A stretch of DNA of 64,000 nucleotides, from positions 1-64,000 of the forward strand of contig NZ_JAMXFA010000016.1 in NCBI RefSeq assembly GCF_025370785.1, in the 5' to 3' direction. Shown piece after piece: positions 9,062 through 18,281 of this stretch. Position 1 is the stretch's first letter. Each line of letters starts with the position of its first letter. The stretch comes from Laspinema olomoucense D3b. GTDB taxonomy: Bacteria; Cyanobacteriota; Cyanobacteriia; Cyanobacteriales; Laspinemataceae. Both the position numbers and the translations under genes were made by a program. Below the pieces are notes generated by a model. The model was not told the DNA's origin. It saw only the letters and a program-made list of their open reading frames with translations, and made no database searches.

Positions 9062-9358
9062 TTATGGATTGACATATTCTAAGCTTTTAAGGACTTTAAC
9101 TTGTTCCTCCAACTCTAAAAAGAGTTGATATTCTCCTGCCCATTCTAAATATTCTAAATCTCCCCCTTCCATATCTTCGGCCCTCAGTTTATTTTTCAAC
9201 TGATGAGAGGGTTGGTTATATTTATCTTCAAAATAATCCAGTCTTTTTTTAGTAAATTTTAGACTTTTTTCAAGACGCTCTAGTTCAGAGGCGATCGCTC
9301 TTTTTATTAAATCCATCACTCGGTCTGGATTATCCGTTTTAAGAATAATTTCTGCCAC
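9062..9358 (-). CDS. Small coiled-coil protein, antitoxin-like
   Basis: A GTG start at 9358 lies behind AGAGGTAAGA. The 98-residue product begins AEIILKTDNPDRVMDLIKRAI and then is strongly helical and charged (ELERLEKSLKFTKKRLDYFEDKYN), with a conserved-looking acidic block AEDMEGGDLEYLEWAGE near the C-terminus. I recall similar small cyanobacterial proteins, often encoded next to a second small gene and suspected to be antitoxins; no partner gene is adjacent here, so it would be an orphan. The functional suggestion is inference only. Confidence 0.7.
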   Translation of the reverse strand: MAEIILKTDNPDRVMDLIKRAIASELERLEKSLKFTKKRLDYFEDKYNQPSHQLKNKLRAEDMEGGDLEYLEWAGEYQLFLELEEQVKVLKSLEYVNP

Positions 9359-9535
9359 ATTCTTACCTCTTCATGCTCTGCTGTTCCAGTATAAACCAAG
9401 AGCTCCTCCCTGAGGCGACTCCTCTAACCTAGGGTTTCCCAAAGGCAGCGATCGCCACTGGCCTCAACTTAAGCTACCATTACGGGGTCTCTACCAGTAC
9501 AATAAAATTGATCCATTACCGTTAACGGGTTTCCG

Positions 9536-10750
9536 ATGAAGCTGAGTCTTTGCACAATTGTCAAAAACGAAGAAGCTACCCTTCCCAAATGTCTTGCCAG
9601 CGTCAAGGATCTGGTGGATGAAATCGTCGTTCTTGATACCGGATCCACCGATCGCACCGTAGAAATCGCCCAGGAGTTTGGGGCTTATGTTCATCACTTC
9701 GACTGGTGCAATGATTTCGCTGCGGCGCGAAATGAATCCCTCAAGTACGCCCAAGGGGACTGGATTCTTGTATTAGATGCGGATGAAGTGTTAACCCCCG
9801 AAGTTGTCCCCCAAATCAAAGAATTAATCAACGGACGTGGCAACTTTCAACCGAAACCCTATCTTTTAATGAACTTAATTCGCCAAGAAGTTGGGGCGCA
9901 ACAATCCCCTTATTCCCTGGTTTCCCGGTTGTTTAGAAATCAACCGGGAATCCAGTTTGAGCGGCCCTATCATGCCATGATTGATGATAGTGTACAACGG
10001 ATTTTACAGCAGCCATCCAATCAATGGCAGGTGGGTTCGTTGATGGAGGTAGCCATTTTACATGAAGGGTATCAAGCCGAAGCGATCGCCTCCCGAGATA
10101 AATGGACCCGGGCTAGAGAAGCAATGGAATCCTATCTCGCTGCCCATCCGAACGATGCTTATACTTGCAGTAAGCTGGGAGCATTGTATGTGCAGACGGG
10201 AGAGATTAAACGAGGGATGGAGTTATTAAAACTCGGATTAGCCGCCAGTACAAGGTTAGAACCTCTGGTTCTGTATGAACTGCATTATCATTTGGGAATT
10301 GCCTATACGCGCAAACAGAAACTGAGTAAAGCGAAAGCGCAGTATGAAAAAGCGATTGCCCTGCCCATTTTAGAACCCCTCAAATTAGGTTCGTATAATA
10401 ATTTGGGGAATCTCCTGCTAGAAACCGGAAATCTTACCGGAGCGATCGCCACCTATCAAAAAGTCTTACAAATTGACCCCTCCCTGAGTTCCGCCTATTT
10501 TAACCTGGGAATTGCCCTGAAAGAGAAAAAGCAAATTCCCCGGGCGATCGCCGCCTATCAAAAAGCCATTCAACTCAATCCTAACTATGCCGAAGCCTAC
10601 CAAAATCTGGGCGTTGCCTTACTCAAAGGCGGCAATATTTTAGACGGATTAGAAGCATTTCGCCGAGCAGTTTCCCTCTATGAACAACGGAAATCCCCGC
10701 ACGGTCCAGCCTTGCGCCAAAGTTTAAAAGATATGGGATTTAAAATCTGA
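9536..10750 (+). CDS. Glycosyltransferase family 2 with C-terminal TPR repeats
   Basis: Residues 1 to about 200 are a GT-A fold: KLSLCTIVKNEEATLPKCLASV, the nucleotide-binding LDTGSTDRT at 34-41, and the metal-binding aspartates in LDADE at 80-84. From about 215 to 390 there are TPR units, clearest in SAYFNLGIALKEKKQIPRAIAAYQKAIQLNPN and the next repeat. This SunS-like architecture is common in cyanobacteria; the sugar donor and acceptor are unknown, and the TPR part probably binds a protein partner. No membrane segment is seen, so it should be cytoplasmic. The RTX gene follows 130 bases downstream on the same strand. Confidence 0.93.
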   Translation: MKLSLCTIVKNEEATLPKCLASVKDLVDEIVVLDTGSTDRTVEIAQEFGAYVHHFDWCNDFAAARNESLKYAQGDWILVLDADEVLTPEVVPQIKELINGRGNFQPKPYLLMNLIRQEVGAQQSPYSLVSRLFRNQPGIQFERPYHAMIDDSVQRILQQPSNQWQVGSLMEVAILHEGYQAEAIASRDKWTRAREAMESYLAAHPNDAYTCSKLGALYVQTGEIKRGMELLKLGLAASTRLEPLVLYELHYHLGIAYTRKQKLSKAKAQYEKAIALPILEPLKLGSYNNLGNLLLETGNLTGAIATYQKVLQIDPSLSSAYFNLGIALKEKKQIPRAIAAYQKAIQLNPNYAEAYQNLGVALLKGGNILDGLEAFRRAVSLYEQRKSPHGPALRQSLKDMGFKI

Positions 10751-10881
10751 GGACCACACTTAAATCCAGTGAAACCTATTGTCCAGCGGTTCTTCGGGTT
10801 CATCCGTGGGGGTGATGAAGGGGGATAAGGCCATACAATAAAAAGAATCAATAACGTGAGTTTCAACAGCGAGGAAAACAG

Positions 10882-11784
10882 ATGGTAGAGGGAGTTTTAC
10901 CCGGAGATTTAGCCTGTGGTTGCCTGAGTACACTGATCCCAGAAGAACCCGACCCGGTGTCGGTTCCGGGACCGACACCGGGACCTCCTGCCGGTGATGC
11001 CTTAAACCCCCAAGACTTTCTCAACCTCCAGGATGACCCCCTGCGTCCCGATGATTTTAGGCTGACTTCGGGACAACTCGCTGAACGCCCAGGGGGAGTC
11101 AGAGCTTTGGCGGGCGATGATACAGTCATCGGTTCCACATCCAATGAACTGATCAACGGCAATTTGGGCAACGATGTATTATTTGGGCGAGGGGGTAACG
11201 AAACCTTGCGCGGTGGACAGGATAATGACGCCGTTTACGGAGAAGAAGGCGATGATATTCTCAATGGCAATCGCGGGGATGATTTAGTCACCGGAAGTCG
11301 AGGAAACGATCTGGTTCGCGGGGGTCAAGACAACGATTTGCTGATAGGTGGGGAAGGAAATGATACCCTAATCGGTGATTTTGGACTTGATCGCATGGTG
11401 GGGGGAAGTGGTACGGATTTATTTGTCCTTCGCACCGATGCCGCCTCCACCAATCCCGAACAAACCGATATTATTTTGGATTTTAATAACGATCGCATTG
11501 GACTCACCGAAGGCGTAGCGGCCAATGATTTGGTCTTTCAACCCTTTACTCGGGAGTTACCAGCCGAACTCGCTATTTTGCAAACCTATACAACCGATGA
11601 TGTTTTAGTGTTAAGTGAATTGTCCCCCGGTCAACTGGATCCGAATAATAATGGAGATATGGAAGGGACATTAATTCAACAGGAATCTACAGGAAGAGTG
11701 TTAGCTTTTGTGCTGAATGCCACCGACAGCGAACTGCGAAGGGCGATCACCCCAGTGCCGCCCGAGATTATAGCCCTGGGGTAA
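10882..11784 (+). CDS. RTX (hemolysin-type calcium-binding repeat) protein
   Basis: The start ATG follows GAGGAAA. Residues 1-85 are proline- and acid-rich without a clear signal peptide, as expected for proteins exported by type I secretion. From about 75 to 178 there are tandem nonapeptides of the GGxGxDxLx kind (GNDVLFGRGGNETLRGG, GNRGDDLVTGSRGNDLVRGG, GEGNDTLIGDFGLDRMVGG), which form calcium-binding beta-rolls. The rest ends with DIILDFNNDRIGLTEG and a beta-rich tail, the usual RTX C-terminus. No catalytic domain is visible, so a surface or matrix role is likely. A perfect 30-base hairpin sequence lies within the coding region at 10953-10982, in the part encoding the proline-rich N-terminus. 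Confidence 0.9.
   Translation: MVEGVLPGDLACGCLSTLIPEEPDPVSVPGPTPGPPAGDALNPQDFLNLQDDPLRPDDFRLTSGQLAERPGGVRALAGDDTVIGSTSNELINGNLGNDVLFGRGGNETLRGGQDNDAVYGEEGDDILNGNRGDDLVTGSRGNDLVRGGQDNDLLIGGEGNDTLIGDFGLDRMVGGSGTDLFVLRTDAASTNPEQTDIILDFNNDRIGLTEGVAANDLVFQPFTRELPAELAILQTYTTDDVLVLSELSPGQLDPNNNGDMEGTLIQQESTGRVLAFVLNATDSELRRAITPVPPEIIALG
10953..10982. repeat. Perfect inverted repeat inside the RTX gene
   Basis: Two 12-base arms, CCCGGTGTCGGT and ACCGACACCGGG, are separated by a six-base loop. The stem is very GC-rich and would be stable in the mRNA about 70 bases after the start codon. It encodes VPGPTPGP-type sequence. Confidence 0.85.
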
Positions 11785-11815
11785 CTTGCCCAGGCGATCG
11801 TCCTGGTCCTCAGCA

Positions 11816-12679
11816 TTACTGCGGGGGCAATTCTAGGGGAATTTGACCTAACAATCCCTTGCGGAAATCATTCAAAATTTGCCGCGCCGCCCGTTCCACA
11901 TCTCCTTCATATCGGGAGTCGGCAAAATTATGCAGATAATCTTCCCCCGTAATGGGGAGGGGGTCAAGTTTATAGCGCGATCGCAACGCCTCCCGTGGCA
12001 CCAGTCCGGTCCCGATTTCCTCAATCTCTTTCACCATCTCCACAAATGCCGACGCCACCCGTTGATTATCATAAGCTGCCTCCCCAATATCGTCACAAAT
12101 GGCCAACTTTAAGGCAGCATTTTGGTCCTCTAACCGACTGGGAATCACCCCGGGCGCATCTAACAACTCCAGTTCATCGGAAATCCGCACCCAACGCAGT
12201 TGGCGCGTCACCCCCGCACGTCGGGCGCTTTCCACCACGCGACGCCCTAATAAGCGATTAATTAACGCCGATTTACCCACATTGGGAAACCCAATCACCA
12301 CCGCACGAACAGCGCGAGGGCGCATCCCGCGATCGAGACGACGTTGATTCAGGGCAATCCCCGCCTCCTTCGCCGCCTTGAAAATCGCCTTCACCCCCGT
12401 CCCATCTTGCGCATTAGTAAAGTAAGGCGTTTCTCCCTGACGTTGAAACCACAAATGCCAGCGATCGCGCAGGGGTGGCAAAATCGTATCCACCCGATTA
12501 ATAATCAAAACTCGGCTTTTACTCCCCACCCACTGCGGCACCTGGGGATGATGGGTAGACAAAGGAATCCGCGCATCCCGGACCTCCAACACCACATCCA
12601 CCAGCTTCAATTGTTCCGCCAGTTGTTTTTCTGCCTTAGAAATATGGCCGGGATACCATTGAATATCAGGAGTTGTCAT
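11816..12679 (-). CDS. rbgA: Ribosome biogenesis GTPase RbgA/YlqF
   Basis: The 287-residue protein starts TTPDIQWYPGHISKAEKQL, the hallmark opening of YlqF/RbgA. Its GTPase motifs are circularly permuted: G4-like INRVDT comes first (about residue 61), then G1 GFPNVGKSALIN (about 130) and G3 DAPGVI (about 175), typical of this group. RbgA promotes late assembly of the 50S subunit. Length is normal. The upstream gene on the same strand is the universal stress gene, but the two are separated by over 300 bases of G-rich and C-rich repeats, so they are probably not co-transcribed in a simple way. Confidence 0.95.
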   Translation of the reverse strand: MTTPDIQWYPGHISKAEKQLAEQLKLVDVVLEVRDARIPLSTHHPQVPQWVGSKSRVLIINRVDTILPPLRDRWHLWFQRQGETPYFTNAQDGTGVKAIFKAAKEAGIALNQRRLDRGMRPRAVRAVVIGFPNVGKSALINRLLGRRVVESARRAGVTRQLRWVRISDELELLDAPGVIPSRLEDQNAALKLAICDDIGEAAYDNQRVASAFVEMVKEIEEIGTGLVPREALRSRYKLDPLPITGEDYLHNFADSRYEGDVERAARQILNDFRKGLLGQIPLELPPQ

Positions 12680-12707
12680 TGTTAAATACTTGATAAATGC
12701 AAGATGT

Positions 12708-13004
12708 GGGGATGGGGGAGGATGGGGAGATAAGGGGGATGGGGAGGATAGGGAGGATGGGGAGGATAGGGAGGATAGGGAGGATAGGGAGATAGTACAT
12801 CTCGTATCAGGGCTTCAGCCGTGAGACGCACTTCTTGCGGCTCTGCCGCCTGCTACAAGACTGGAGGCAGAGCCTCCTATTATGCGTGACTCGCTTAAGC
12901 CAAGTCACGAGGACCAATCTCCCCTATCTCCCCCTGCTTCCCCTGCTTCCCCATCTCCCCTATCCTCCCCACCTCCCCCATCCTCCCCATCTCCCCCACT
13001 TCCC
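12708..13004. repeat. Long imperfect inverted repeat of G-rich and C-rich minisatellite around a MITE-like core
   Basis: At 12708-12795 the plus strand is almost pure purine with units like GGGGAGGATA; at 12918-13003 it is the matching pyrimidine form (CCCCATCTCCCC, TCCCCATCCTCCCC). Between them (12807-12905) is a short element with CTTGCGGCTCTGCCGCCTG, the palindrome GGAGGCAGAGCCTCC and TGCGTGACTCG, all of which recur at 27464-27600. The arms could pair into a large hairpin. There is no coding evidence. Confidence 0.75.
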
Positions 13005-13418
13005 CTACGGGACAATCAACACGGGACAAGGGGCCAGATTAATCACGCGATTGGTGACGCTATCGGCGAGACCCTCTTCCGTCAACCCGATCCCGCGACA
13101 GCCCATAATCACGAGATCCGCATTAACTTCGTCCGCCACGTCGCAAATGATAAAGGCGGGTTTTCCTTCCCGTTCGAGGGTTTCCGCTTCGATACCTAGC
13201 TTAGAAAACATGGACTGAGCATTTTTGAGTAATTCTGCGATCGCCTCCGGGGTCATCACCCGTTCTGGGGGTGGGGGTTCCTCTCCCTCCACCGAAACCT
13301 CATTCACAGACAACAAAATTAAGCGCGAGTTGAAGGTTTTGACCATTTGGGCCACGGTATCCGCCGCTTCACGGGACTCGCGACTTTCATCGATCGGAAA
13401 AAGAACAGTTTTAAACAT
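13005..13418 (-). CDS. Universal stress protein (UspA family)
   Basis: I start the gene at the ATG at 13418 rather than the longer frame to 13553, because MFKTVLFPIDESRESREAADTV is the canonical UspA N-terminus; the product is 137 residues, the usual single-domain length. The C-terminal half has ADLVIMGCRGIGLTEEGLADSVTNRVINLAPCPVLIVP, the nucleotide-binding loop region, although the usual G-S/T after the nine-residue spacer is D-S here, so ATP binding is uncertain. UspA proteins help cells survive stress in the cytoplasm. The gene is divergent from pgk. Confidence 0.92.
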   Translation of the reverse strand: MFKTVLFPIDESRESREAADTVAQMVKTFNSRLILLSVNEVSVEGEEPPPPERVMTPEAIAELLKNAQSMFSKLGIEAETLEREGKPAFIICDVADEVNADLVIMGCRGIGLTEEGLADSVTNRVINLAPCPVLIVP

Positions 13419-13611
13419 AGCAGCCGTGTTTAGGACGCACTCAACGATAAAATGTTTACGGCAAACCTTCCAGACAGAGAGAGACTCATCTATCTTGACC
13501 CCATCAATGAGGTCAGTTTTGGGGTATGCCTCGGCGCAGGAGTTAAATCCCACGCGCTATAAGCCGATTTTCTAGAAAATAGACCAAAAAACGCAATTAG
13601 GAGGGATCTTC

Positions 13612-14817
13612 ATGCCCAAGAAAACTGTAGCAAATTTGTCAGCCTCAGACCTATCCGGTAAACGGGTGTTAGTCCGTGCCGACTTTAATGTACCCCTCGA
13701 CGATGCTGGTAACATCACCGATGATACCCGGATTCGGGCAGCATTGCCGACGATTCAGGATTTAACGGGTAAAGGGGCCAAAGTAATTCTATCTAGCCAC
13801 TTTGGACGTCCCAAGGGTCAGGTGAATGAAAAAATGCGCCTAACCCCGGTTGCCAAGCGCCTCTCGGAATTATTGGGTCAAGAAGTCATCAAATGCGATG
13901 ACTGCATTGGCGATGAGGTGGCAAGCAAGGTCCAAGGCATGGAAAACGGCCAAGTTGCCTTACTGGAAAATGTCCGCTTCTATGCTGAAGAAGAGAAAAA
14001 TGACCCAGAATTTGCCAAAAAGCTGGCTTCTGTGGCCGATTTGTATGTGAATGATGCCTTTGGTACGGCCCACCGTGCCCATGCTTCTACCGAAGGGGTG
14101 ACCCATTACCTGAGTCCCTCGGTTGCTGGGTCTTTGATGGAGAAAGAACTGCAATACCTGAAAGGGGCGATCGAAGAACCTCAGCGTCCTTTGGCGGCAA
14201 TTATTGGCGGTTCCAAGGTTTCTAGCAAAATTGGTGTCATCGAAACTCTTTTAGAGAAGTGCGATAAACTGCTCCTCGGTGGTGGGATGATTTTCACCTT
14301 CTTAAAAGCGCGGGGAATCAGCGTGGGGAATTCCTTGGTGGAAGATGACAAACTAGAGTTAGCTAAGTCATTGGAAGCGAAGGCAAAAGAACGCGGCGTG
14401 GCGATGTTATTGCCGACCGATGTGGTGATTGCGGACAAATTTGGTGCAGATGCCAATACGCAAATCGTCAGCGTGGAAAATATCCCTGATGGTTGGATGG
14501 GATTGGATATTGGTCCGGACTCCGTGAAAACTTTCCAAGAAGCTCTTGGCGATTGCAAGACGGTGATTTGGAATGGACCTATGGGTGTATTTGAAATCGA
14601 CAAATTCGCCAAAGGAACTGAGGCGATCGCCCATACTTTATCCGAACTGACCCCCAAAGGTACCACCACGATTATCGGCGGTGGCGACTCCGTGGCAGCC
14701 GTGGAAAAAGTCGGATTGGCCGATAAAATGAGCCACATTTCCACCGGCGGCGGTGCCAGCTTAGAATTACTTGAAGGCAAAGAACTCCCCGGAGTTGCCG
14801 CCTTAGATGAAGCCTAA
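13612..14817 (+). CDS. pgk: Phosphoglycerate kinase
   Basis: The ATG is preceded by an excellent AGGAGGG. The 401-residue enzyme interconverts 1,3-bisphosphoglycerate plus ADP with 3-phosphoglycerate plus ATP, in glycolysis and the Calvin cycle. Visible family blocks are [15 protein letters not shown] near residue 18, the substrate-binding [10 protein letters not shown] near 62, [11 protein letters not shown] near 150, [11 protein letters not shown] near 200, WNGPMGVFE near 320 and the nucleotide-binding [11 protein letters not shown] near 357. All look intact. It is monocistronic and divergent from the universal stress gene, with an imperfect hairpin 84 bases after its stop. Confidence 0.98.
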   Translation: MPKKTVANLSASDLSGKRVLVRADFNVPLDDAGNITDDTRIRAALPTIQDLTGKGAKVILSSHFGRPKGQVNEKMRLTPVAKRLSELLGQEVIKCDDCIGDEVASKVQGMENGQVALLENVRFYAEEEKNDPEFAKKLASVADLYVNDAFGTAHRAHASTEGVTHYLSPSVAGSLMEKELQYLKGAIEEPQRPLAAIIGGSKVSSKIGVIETLLEKCDKLLLGGGMIFTFLKARGISVGNSLVEDDKLELAKSLEAKAKERGVAMLLPTDVVIADKFGADANTQIVSVENIPDGWMGLDIGPDSVKTFQEALGDCKTVIWNGPMGVFEIDKFAKGTEAIAHTLSELTPKGTTTIIGGGDSVAAVEKVGLADKMSHISTGGGASLELLEGKELPGVAALDEA

Positions 14818-14900
14818 GCATTGGGATATTTAGACCGGGTTTGATACCCAGTCCTAGGGTGTAACACTGCCTGGAAAGAGGATAACTCTTTCAGGAGTTG

Positions 14901-14931
14901 AGTAGGGGTAATTTGATGAATTATCCCTACT
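14901..14931. terminator. Hairpin between convergent pgk and antitoxin-like gene
   Basis: AGTAGGGGTAATT and AATTATCCCTACT pair over 13 positions with one G-T wobble around a five-base loop. It lies between two convergent genes and could end transcription from either side, but neither side has a strong T tract. Confidence 0.45.
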
Positions 14932-14961
14932 TTAACCCGGTAAAGGCAACCGTCGTAAATA

Positions 14962-15189
14962 TCAGGGATTAAGTTCATTTTTAGCCTTCTCGAAAGCTTG
15001 AATTTTTTCATAAAGGCTATCAACAGTTTCGGGGTTAAAAAGTTGCTCTTTTGTTTTTAAATAATCCCCTTCTCCCAGTTGACAAACCGCTACAAAGCGA
15101 GCGAAACTAGAGGGGTCAAGATTGCTTGATAAGATGTCTAAGGCTTGGTGAATTACCTGTTTTTCGCTGGGTCTATTAATTTTCATCAT
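14962..15189 (-). CDS. Small protein downstream of PIN toxin, probable antitoxin partner
   Basis: The 75-residue protein begins MMKINRPSEKQVIHQALDILSSNLDPSSFARFVAVCQLGEGDY and continues through LKTKEQLFNPETVDSLYEKIQAFE, a compact helical sequence. Its start overlaps the end of the PIN-domain gene by 14 bases, so the two are translationally coupled. Small helical proteins of this kind recur beside PIN genes in cyanobacteria as far as I recall, which makes an antitoxin role plausible. The order (toxin first) is the reverse of most vapBC operons. No DNA-binding motif is obvious. Confidence 0.75.
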   Translation of the reverse strand: MMKINRPSEKQVIHQALDILSSNLDPSSFARFVAVCQLGEGDYLKTKEQLFNPETVDSLYEKIQAFEKAKNELNP

Positions 15190-15613
15190 CCATCTCCAAA
15201 ATAAAATCAGCGGGATTAATGACTCGCAGGTTAAGAGTTTTACAACGATTAATTAATCGTTGATCGCAGGTTATCAAATAATCGCTCTGGGTCGCTTCAG
15301 CACAGGCAACGTGCAAGGCATCAATCGCTTTGACCCCAGTTTTTTCTAACGCTTGGGCGCGTTGTCGAATCGACTCGGTGGCGATTTGCCGGAAAGTGGC
15401 AAGACTCAGGTAAACATCAACGGATTTTGCCCGCTCAGAATCAGAGTTTCGGCTATTCTCATATTCTAAAACGTTGGAACTCACTAATTCTAGCTGATGA
15501 TCTTGAATCAGTTGTAAAATCAGGAGGACCGCCTGGGTTTCAAGGAATATTTTAACTTGAGACTGATCATCAAAGGGGCGATTGTAAGCACTGGTATCGA
15601 GGTAGAGCCGCAT
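15176..15613 (-). CDS. PIN-domain ribonuclease (VapC-like toxin)
   Basis: The 145-residue protein starts MRLYLDTSAYNRPFDD, placing the first PIN aspartate at residue 6. The other acidic positions appear in NVLEYENS (about 45), KAIDALHVACAEA (about 98) and DYLITCDQRLI (about 112-118). PIN toxins cut RNA, often tRNA or rRNA, in a metal-dependent way. The catalytic set appears complete, so the enzyme is probably active and needs its neighbour as antitoxin. It overlaps the following gene by 14 bases. Confidence 0.9.
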   Translation of the reverse strand: MRLYLDTSAYNRPFDDQSQVKIFLETQAVLLILQLIQDHQLELVSSNVLEYENSRNSDSERAKSVDVYLSLATFRQIATESIRQRAQALEKTGVKAIDALHVACAEATQSDYLITCDQRLINRCKTLNLRVINPADFILEMDDEN

Positions 15614-16267
15614 TATATCATTTCCTCATGAGCTCGGGGGTGGGTATCTTGGGGATTCATCGTAAAATATTTTACTCCGTAAGGGAATGGAGTGACATTA
15701 TATAACCGAATTAATTCAGCGCTAAGGGGTTGAGCAGAGGCATTTTATTTGAGATGGATTAAGAATTAAATTTCATTTAAAGATTGGTTCTGATTTGAAC
15801 AAAAAATCTGCTCAGTCATTCAATCTAATCCAAAAATATAGATGAGGTGACAACTTTCCGAATGACAGCCGGAATGTCTTCTCTGGTAATTGTTGACTGA
15901 CTGGATGTTGAGCGAGTTGATTGGTGCTGATCGCCCTAATCCCAAACTAAAATCATTCCAAATCGCGCTATAATAATGTCTTGCCATTTTTACAGGTTCA
16001 CGACGACTCCAATGCATCTTAGAGAAACAGGGTTTGGATTGATTCAGTTATCAAAACTTGGCAGCCGCCTCTCACATCCTGGGACGTTTGATGAGTAAAG
16101 TTTTATTACATCAACCTTGACCAGCCCCCATTCTCAAGCGTTTACTGGAGTCGGGTTAACCCCAAAAATTCCCCCAGGGAAGCCTACGGCAATCAGTCAG
16201 TCCAACCTGGCGCTGCACCGTTTTCAACAGTCAATCATCCCACTAAACCTATCCATTCAGTGAACTT
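15614..16267. other. Intergenic region of about 650 bases before cysK
   Basis: No supported gene. A minus-strand frame at 15820-16017 has no ribosome binding site or recognisable domain. The last 200 bases are the leader of cysK and contain no riboswitch motif that I know. Confidence 0.5.
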
Positions 16268-17230
16268 ATGAAAATAGCTCGAAATATTACCGAACTCGTC
16301 GGTCGCACTCCTTTAGTAGATTTAAACCGCATTCCTCAAGCCGAAGGTTGTGTGGCTAGAATTGTGGTGAAATTAGAAGGAATGAACCCCGCCTCTTCCG
16401 TTAAGGATCGCATCGGCGTCAATATGATTAATGTCGCGGAAGAGCAAGGGAGAATTATTCCGGGAAAAACCATTTTAGTTGAACCGACGTCGGGAAATAC
16501 CGGAATTGCTCTAGCAATGGCCGCTGCGGCGAAGGGCTATCAACTGATTCTAACGATGCCAGAAACCATGAGTCAAGAGCGCCGATTGATGTTAGGCGCT
16601 TATGGGGCTAAGGTAGAATTGACTCCGGGCAATATGGGCATGAAAGGGGCGATCGCTCGCGCCCAAGAAATTGTGGACAGTACCCCGGAAGCCTATATGT
16701 TGCAACAGTTTAGCAACCCCGCTAACCCGCAGATTCATCGGGAGACGACTGCCGAAGAAATTTGGGAAGATACGAATGGTGCAGTAGACTTTGTGGTTGC
16801 TGGGGTTGGGACTGGCGGGACTTTAACCGGAGTGGCAGAAGTGCTCAAGGCGCGCAAACCGAGTTTTAAGGCGATCGCCGTTGAACCCACCAATAGTCCC
16901 ATCCTCTCCGGTGGATCTGCCGGTCCCCACAAAATCCAAGGCATCGGGGCGGGATTTATTCCCGATGTCTTGAACGTTAAACTTATTGATGAGGTGATTG
17001 TGGTCAGCGATGATGAATCAATGGCCTACAGTCGTCGTTTGGCCCGGGAAGAAGGTCTCCTGTCGGGTATTTCTGCTGGTGCTGCCTTATGCGCCGCTAT
17101 CCGCCTCGGTCAACGCCCAGAAAATCAAGGCAAACTGATTGTCATGATTCAGCCGAGTTTTGGGGAACGTTACCTGAGCACTCCCCTGTTCCAAGACCCT
17201 GAACTTCAAGAGGCAGCAGCAATTAGTTAA
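16268..17230 (+). CDS. cysK: Cysteine synthase A (O-acetylserine sulfhydrylase)
   Basis: The 320-residue enzyme makes L-cysteine from O-acetylserine and sulfide using pyridoxal phosphate. The lysine that binds the cofactor is K46 in [13 protein letters not shown]; the phosphate-binding loop is [10 protein letters not shown] near 177; [11 protein letters not shown] near 75 is the substrate-binding asparagine loop; and SGISAGAAL near 260 completes the site. Length is typical. The gene stands alone after a long leader. Confidence 0.96.
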   Translation: MKIARNITELVGRTPLVDLNRIPQAEGCVARIVVKLEGMNPASSVKDRIGVNMINVAEEQGRIIPGKTILVEPTSGNTGIALAMAAAAKGYQLILTMPETMSQERRLMLGAYGAKVELTPGNMGMKGAIARAQEIVDSTPEAYMLQQFSNPANPQIHRETTAEEIWEDTNGAVDFVVAGVGTGGTLTGVAEVLKARKPSFKAIAVEPTNSPILSGGSAGPHKIQGIGAGFIPDVLNVKLIDEVIVVSDDESMAYSRRLAREEGLLSGISAGAALCAAIRLGQRPENQGKLIVMIQPSFGERYLSTPLFQDPELQEAAAIS

Positions 17231-17457
17231 TCTCCGTTGCTTGATTTTTCCCCTGAACTCGATACTGTGACGCAGAAACCCGATTTCTCTGTTACGGTGT
17301 CGAGTTCTGTTTGGGGACCTGACAGGACCCGGGAAGCGATCGCCCCCGGATCATTTTACCCGGTTGTAAAGAATTGTAAAAACCCCTAGACTCTCCGCTT
17401 AGGGGGAGAGTTTATCCTATGTTTAACAGGAAAAATTTCAGCCCTGGAGAAGTCGAA

Positions 17458-17760
17458 ATGAACGCAAGTTTATTCACCAAAACCGTCCTAGGAACCGCCG
17501 CCGCAGGTGTGACACTCTTAGTCGTCAGTGCAAGTCCTTTATTCGCACAAAGACCCGAAGGACAGGTTCCCCCCATGACTCTTGAACAGATGCAGCAACA
17601 GCATGAGGAAATGAGGCTACAAATGGAGGAAATGAGGGGGCAAATGCAGGGAATGCAAGAAATGAAAGAACGCTGCCAAGCCAAAATGAATGGTGGCATG
17701 ATGGGCGGTGGAGAAGATGGCTCCACCCATCAAAACCATGAAAACCAGACCGCTGAGTAA
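17458..17760 (+). CDS. Small exported Met/Gln-rich coiled-coil protein
   Basis: The ATG at 17458 follows GGAG at a suitable distance, so I prefer it to an ATG 39 bases earlier. The 100-residue product has a signal peptide (NASLFTKTVLGTAAAGVTLLVVSASPLFAQ, cleavage likely after AQ-like or FA-type residues near 27-30). The mature part is helical with a methionine-rich repeat (MQQQHEEMRLQMEEMRGQMQ), one cysteine, a GGMMGGG stretch and a histidine/asparagine tail. Met- and His-rich periplasmic proteins sometimes bind copper or other metals; that is only a suggestion. A pair of mutually exclusive hairpins lies in its leader at about 17382-17411. Confidence 0.72.
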   Translation: MNASLFTKTVLGTAAAGVTLLVVSASPLFAQRPEGQVPPMTLEQMQQQHEEMRLQMEEMRGQMQGMQEMKERCQAKMNGGMMGGGEDGSTHQNHENQTAE

Positions 17761-18012
17761 CCCAAAAAAGCGATCGCCCTCTAGGGGAAAGGTGAATCCG
17801 TCGAGTTCATCCCCTGGGTGAGTCAGAGTATTAAAAGATTTTGTTGATACAGAGGCGAGCGATCGCCTCTTTCTGCTTTTCAACCCTTCACCCCTGCGGG
17901 ACCGGGCTAGATTGACGCTAAACTCTTCCCATTCTGTCTGATTGATGAATTTTTTATGTTGGAATGCTCTAATTTTTGGCAGTTATTCATGAGAGAGAAA
18001 ACATAATATTTT

Positions 18013-18234
18013 ATGCAAATTAAAGGAATTAAAAAAGGCCGAAATATCGAACTTTTTGATAACATAGATATTCCCGATGGCCAAGAAATTAGCTTATCCA
18101 TTGAGACCGGGGGAGAATTTTGGCAACGTCTTAAGTCCTTTCGCCAAGAACTGAATGCTGAAGGAATATGGATCGAACCCGATGTTTTTGACGGGGTGAG
18201 GGATTCATCCTCGGGTCAAGAAGTGATTTTATGA
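18013..18234 (+). CDS. Antitoxin-like small protein, partner of a broken vapC
   Basis: The 73-residue protein starts MQIKGIKKGRNIELFDNIDIPDGQEISLSI, the look of AF2212-type/DUF104 or related beta-rich antitoxins, followed by a charged helix and a short tail. Its stop codon overlaps an ATG (ATGA at 18231-18234), the coupling normally seen between vapB- and vapC-type genes. The following toxin frame is broken (see next entry), so this is probably an orphan antitoxin. There is only a weak purine stretch before its start. Confidence 0.75.
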   Translation: MQIKGIKKGRNIELFDNIDIPDGQEISLSIETGGEFWQRLKSFRQELNAEGIWIEPDVFDGVRDSSSGQEVIL

Positions 18235-18281
18235 GTTGACGATTTTTATTGGATACTAATATTCTCTCCGAGGGAAATAAG
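18231..18281 (+). pseudogene. Relic of a PIN-domain vapC toxin start
   Basis: Starting at the coupled ATG, the frame reads M-S-stop-RFLLDTNILSEGN. RFLLDTNILSE is the standard opening of VapC-type PIN toxins, with the first catalytic aspartate. A TGA occupies the third codon and the similarity ends after about 15 codons, giving way to unrelated sequence. The toxin has therefore been both interrupted and truncated. Confidence 0.72.

Noticed and set aside
12835-13218. Plus-strand proline- and leucine-rich frames over the uspA 3' region
   Set aside because: They are shadows of the minisatellite and of the antisense universal stress gene.
15820-16017. Minus-strand 65-codon frame before cysK
   Set aside because: No ribosome binding site, no recognisable domain and no partner gene.
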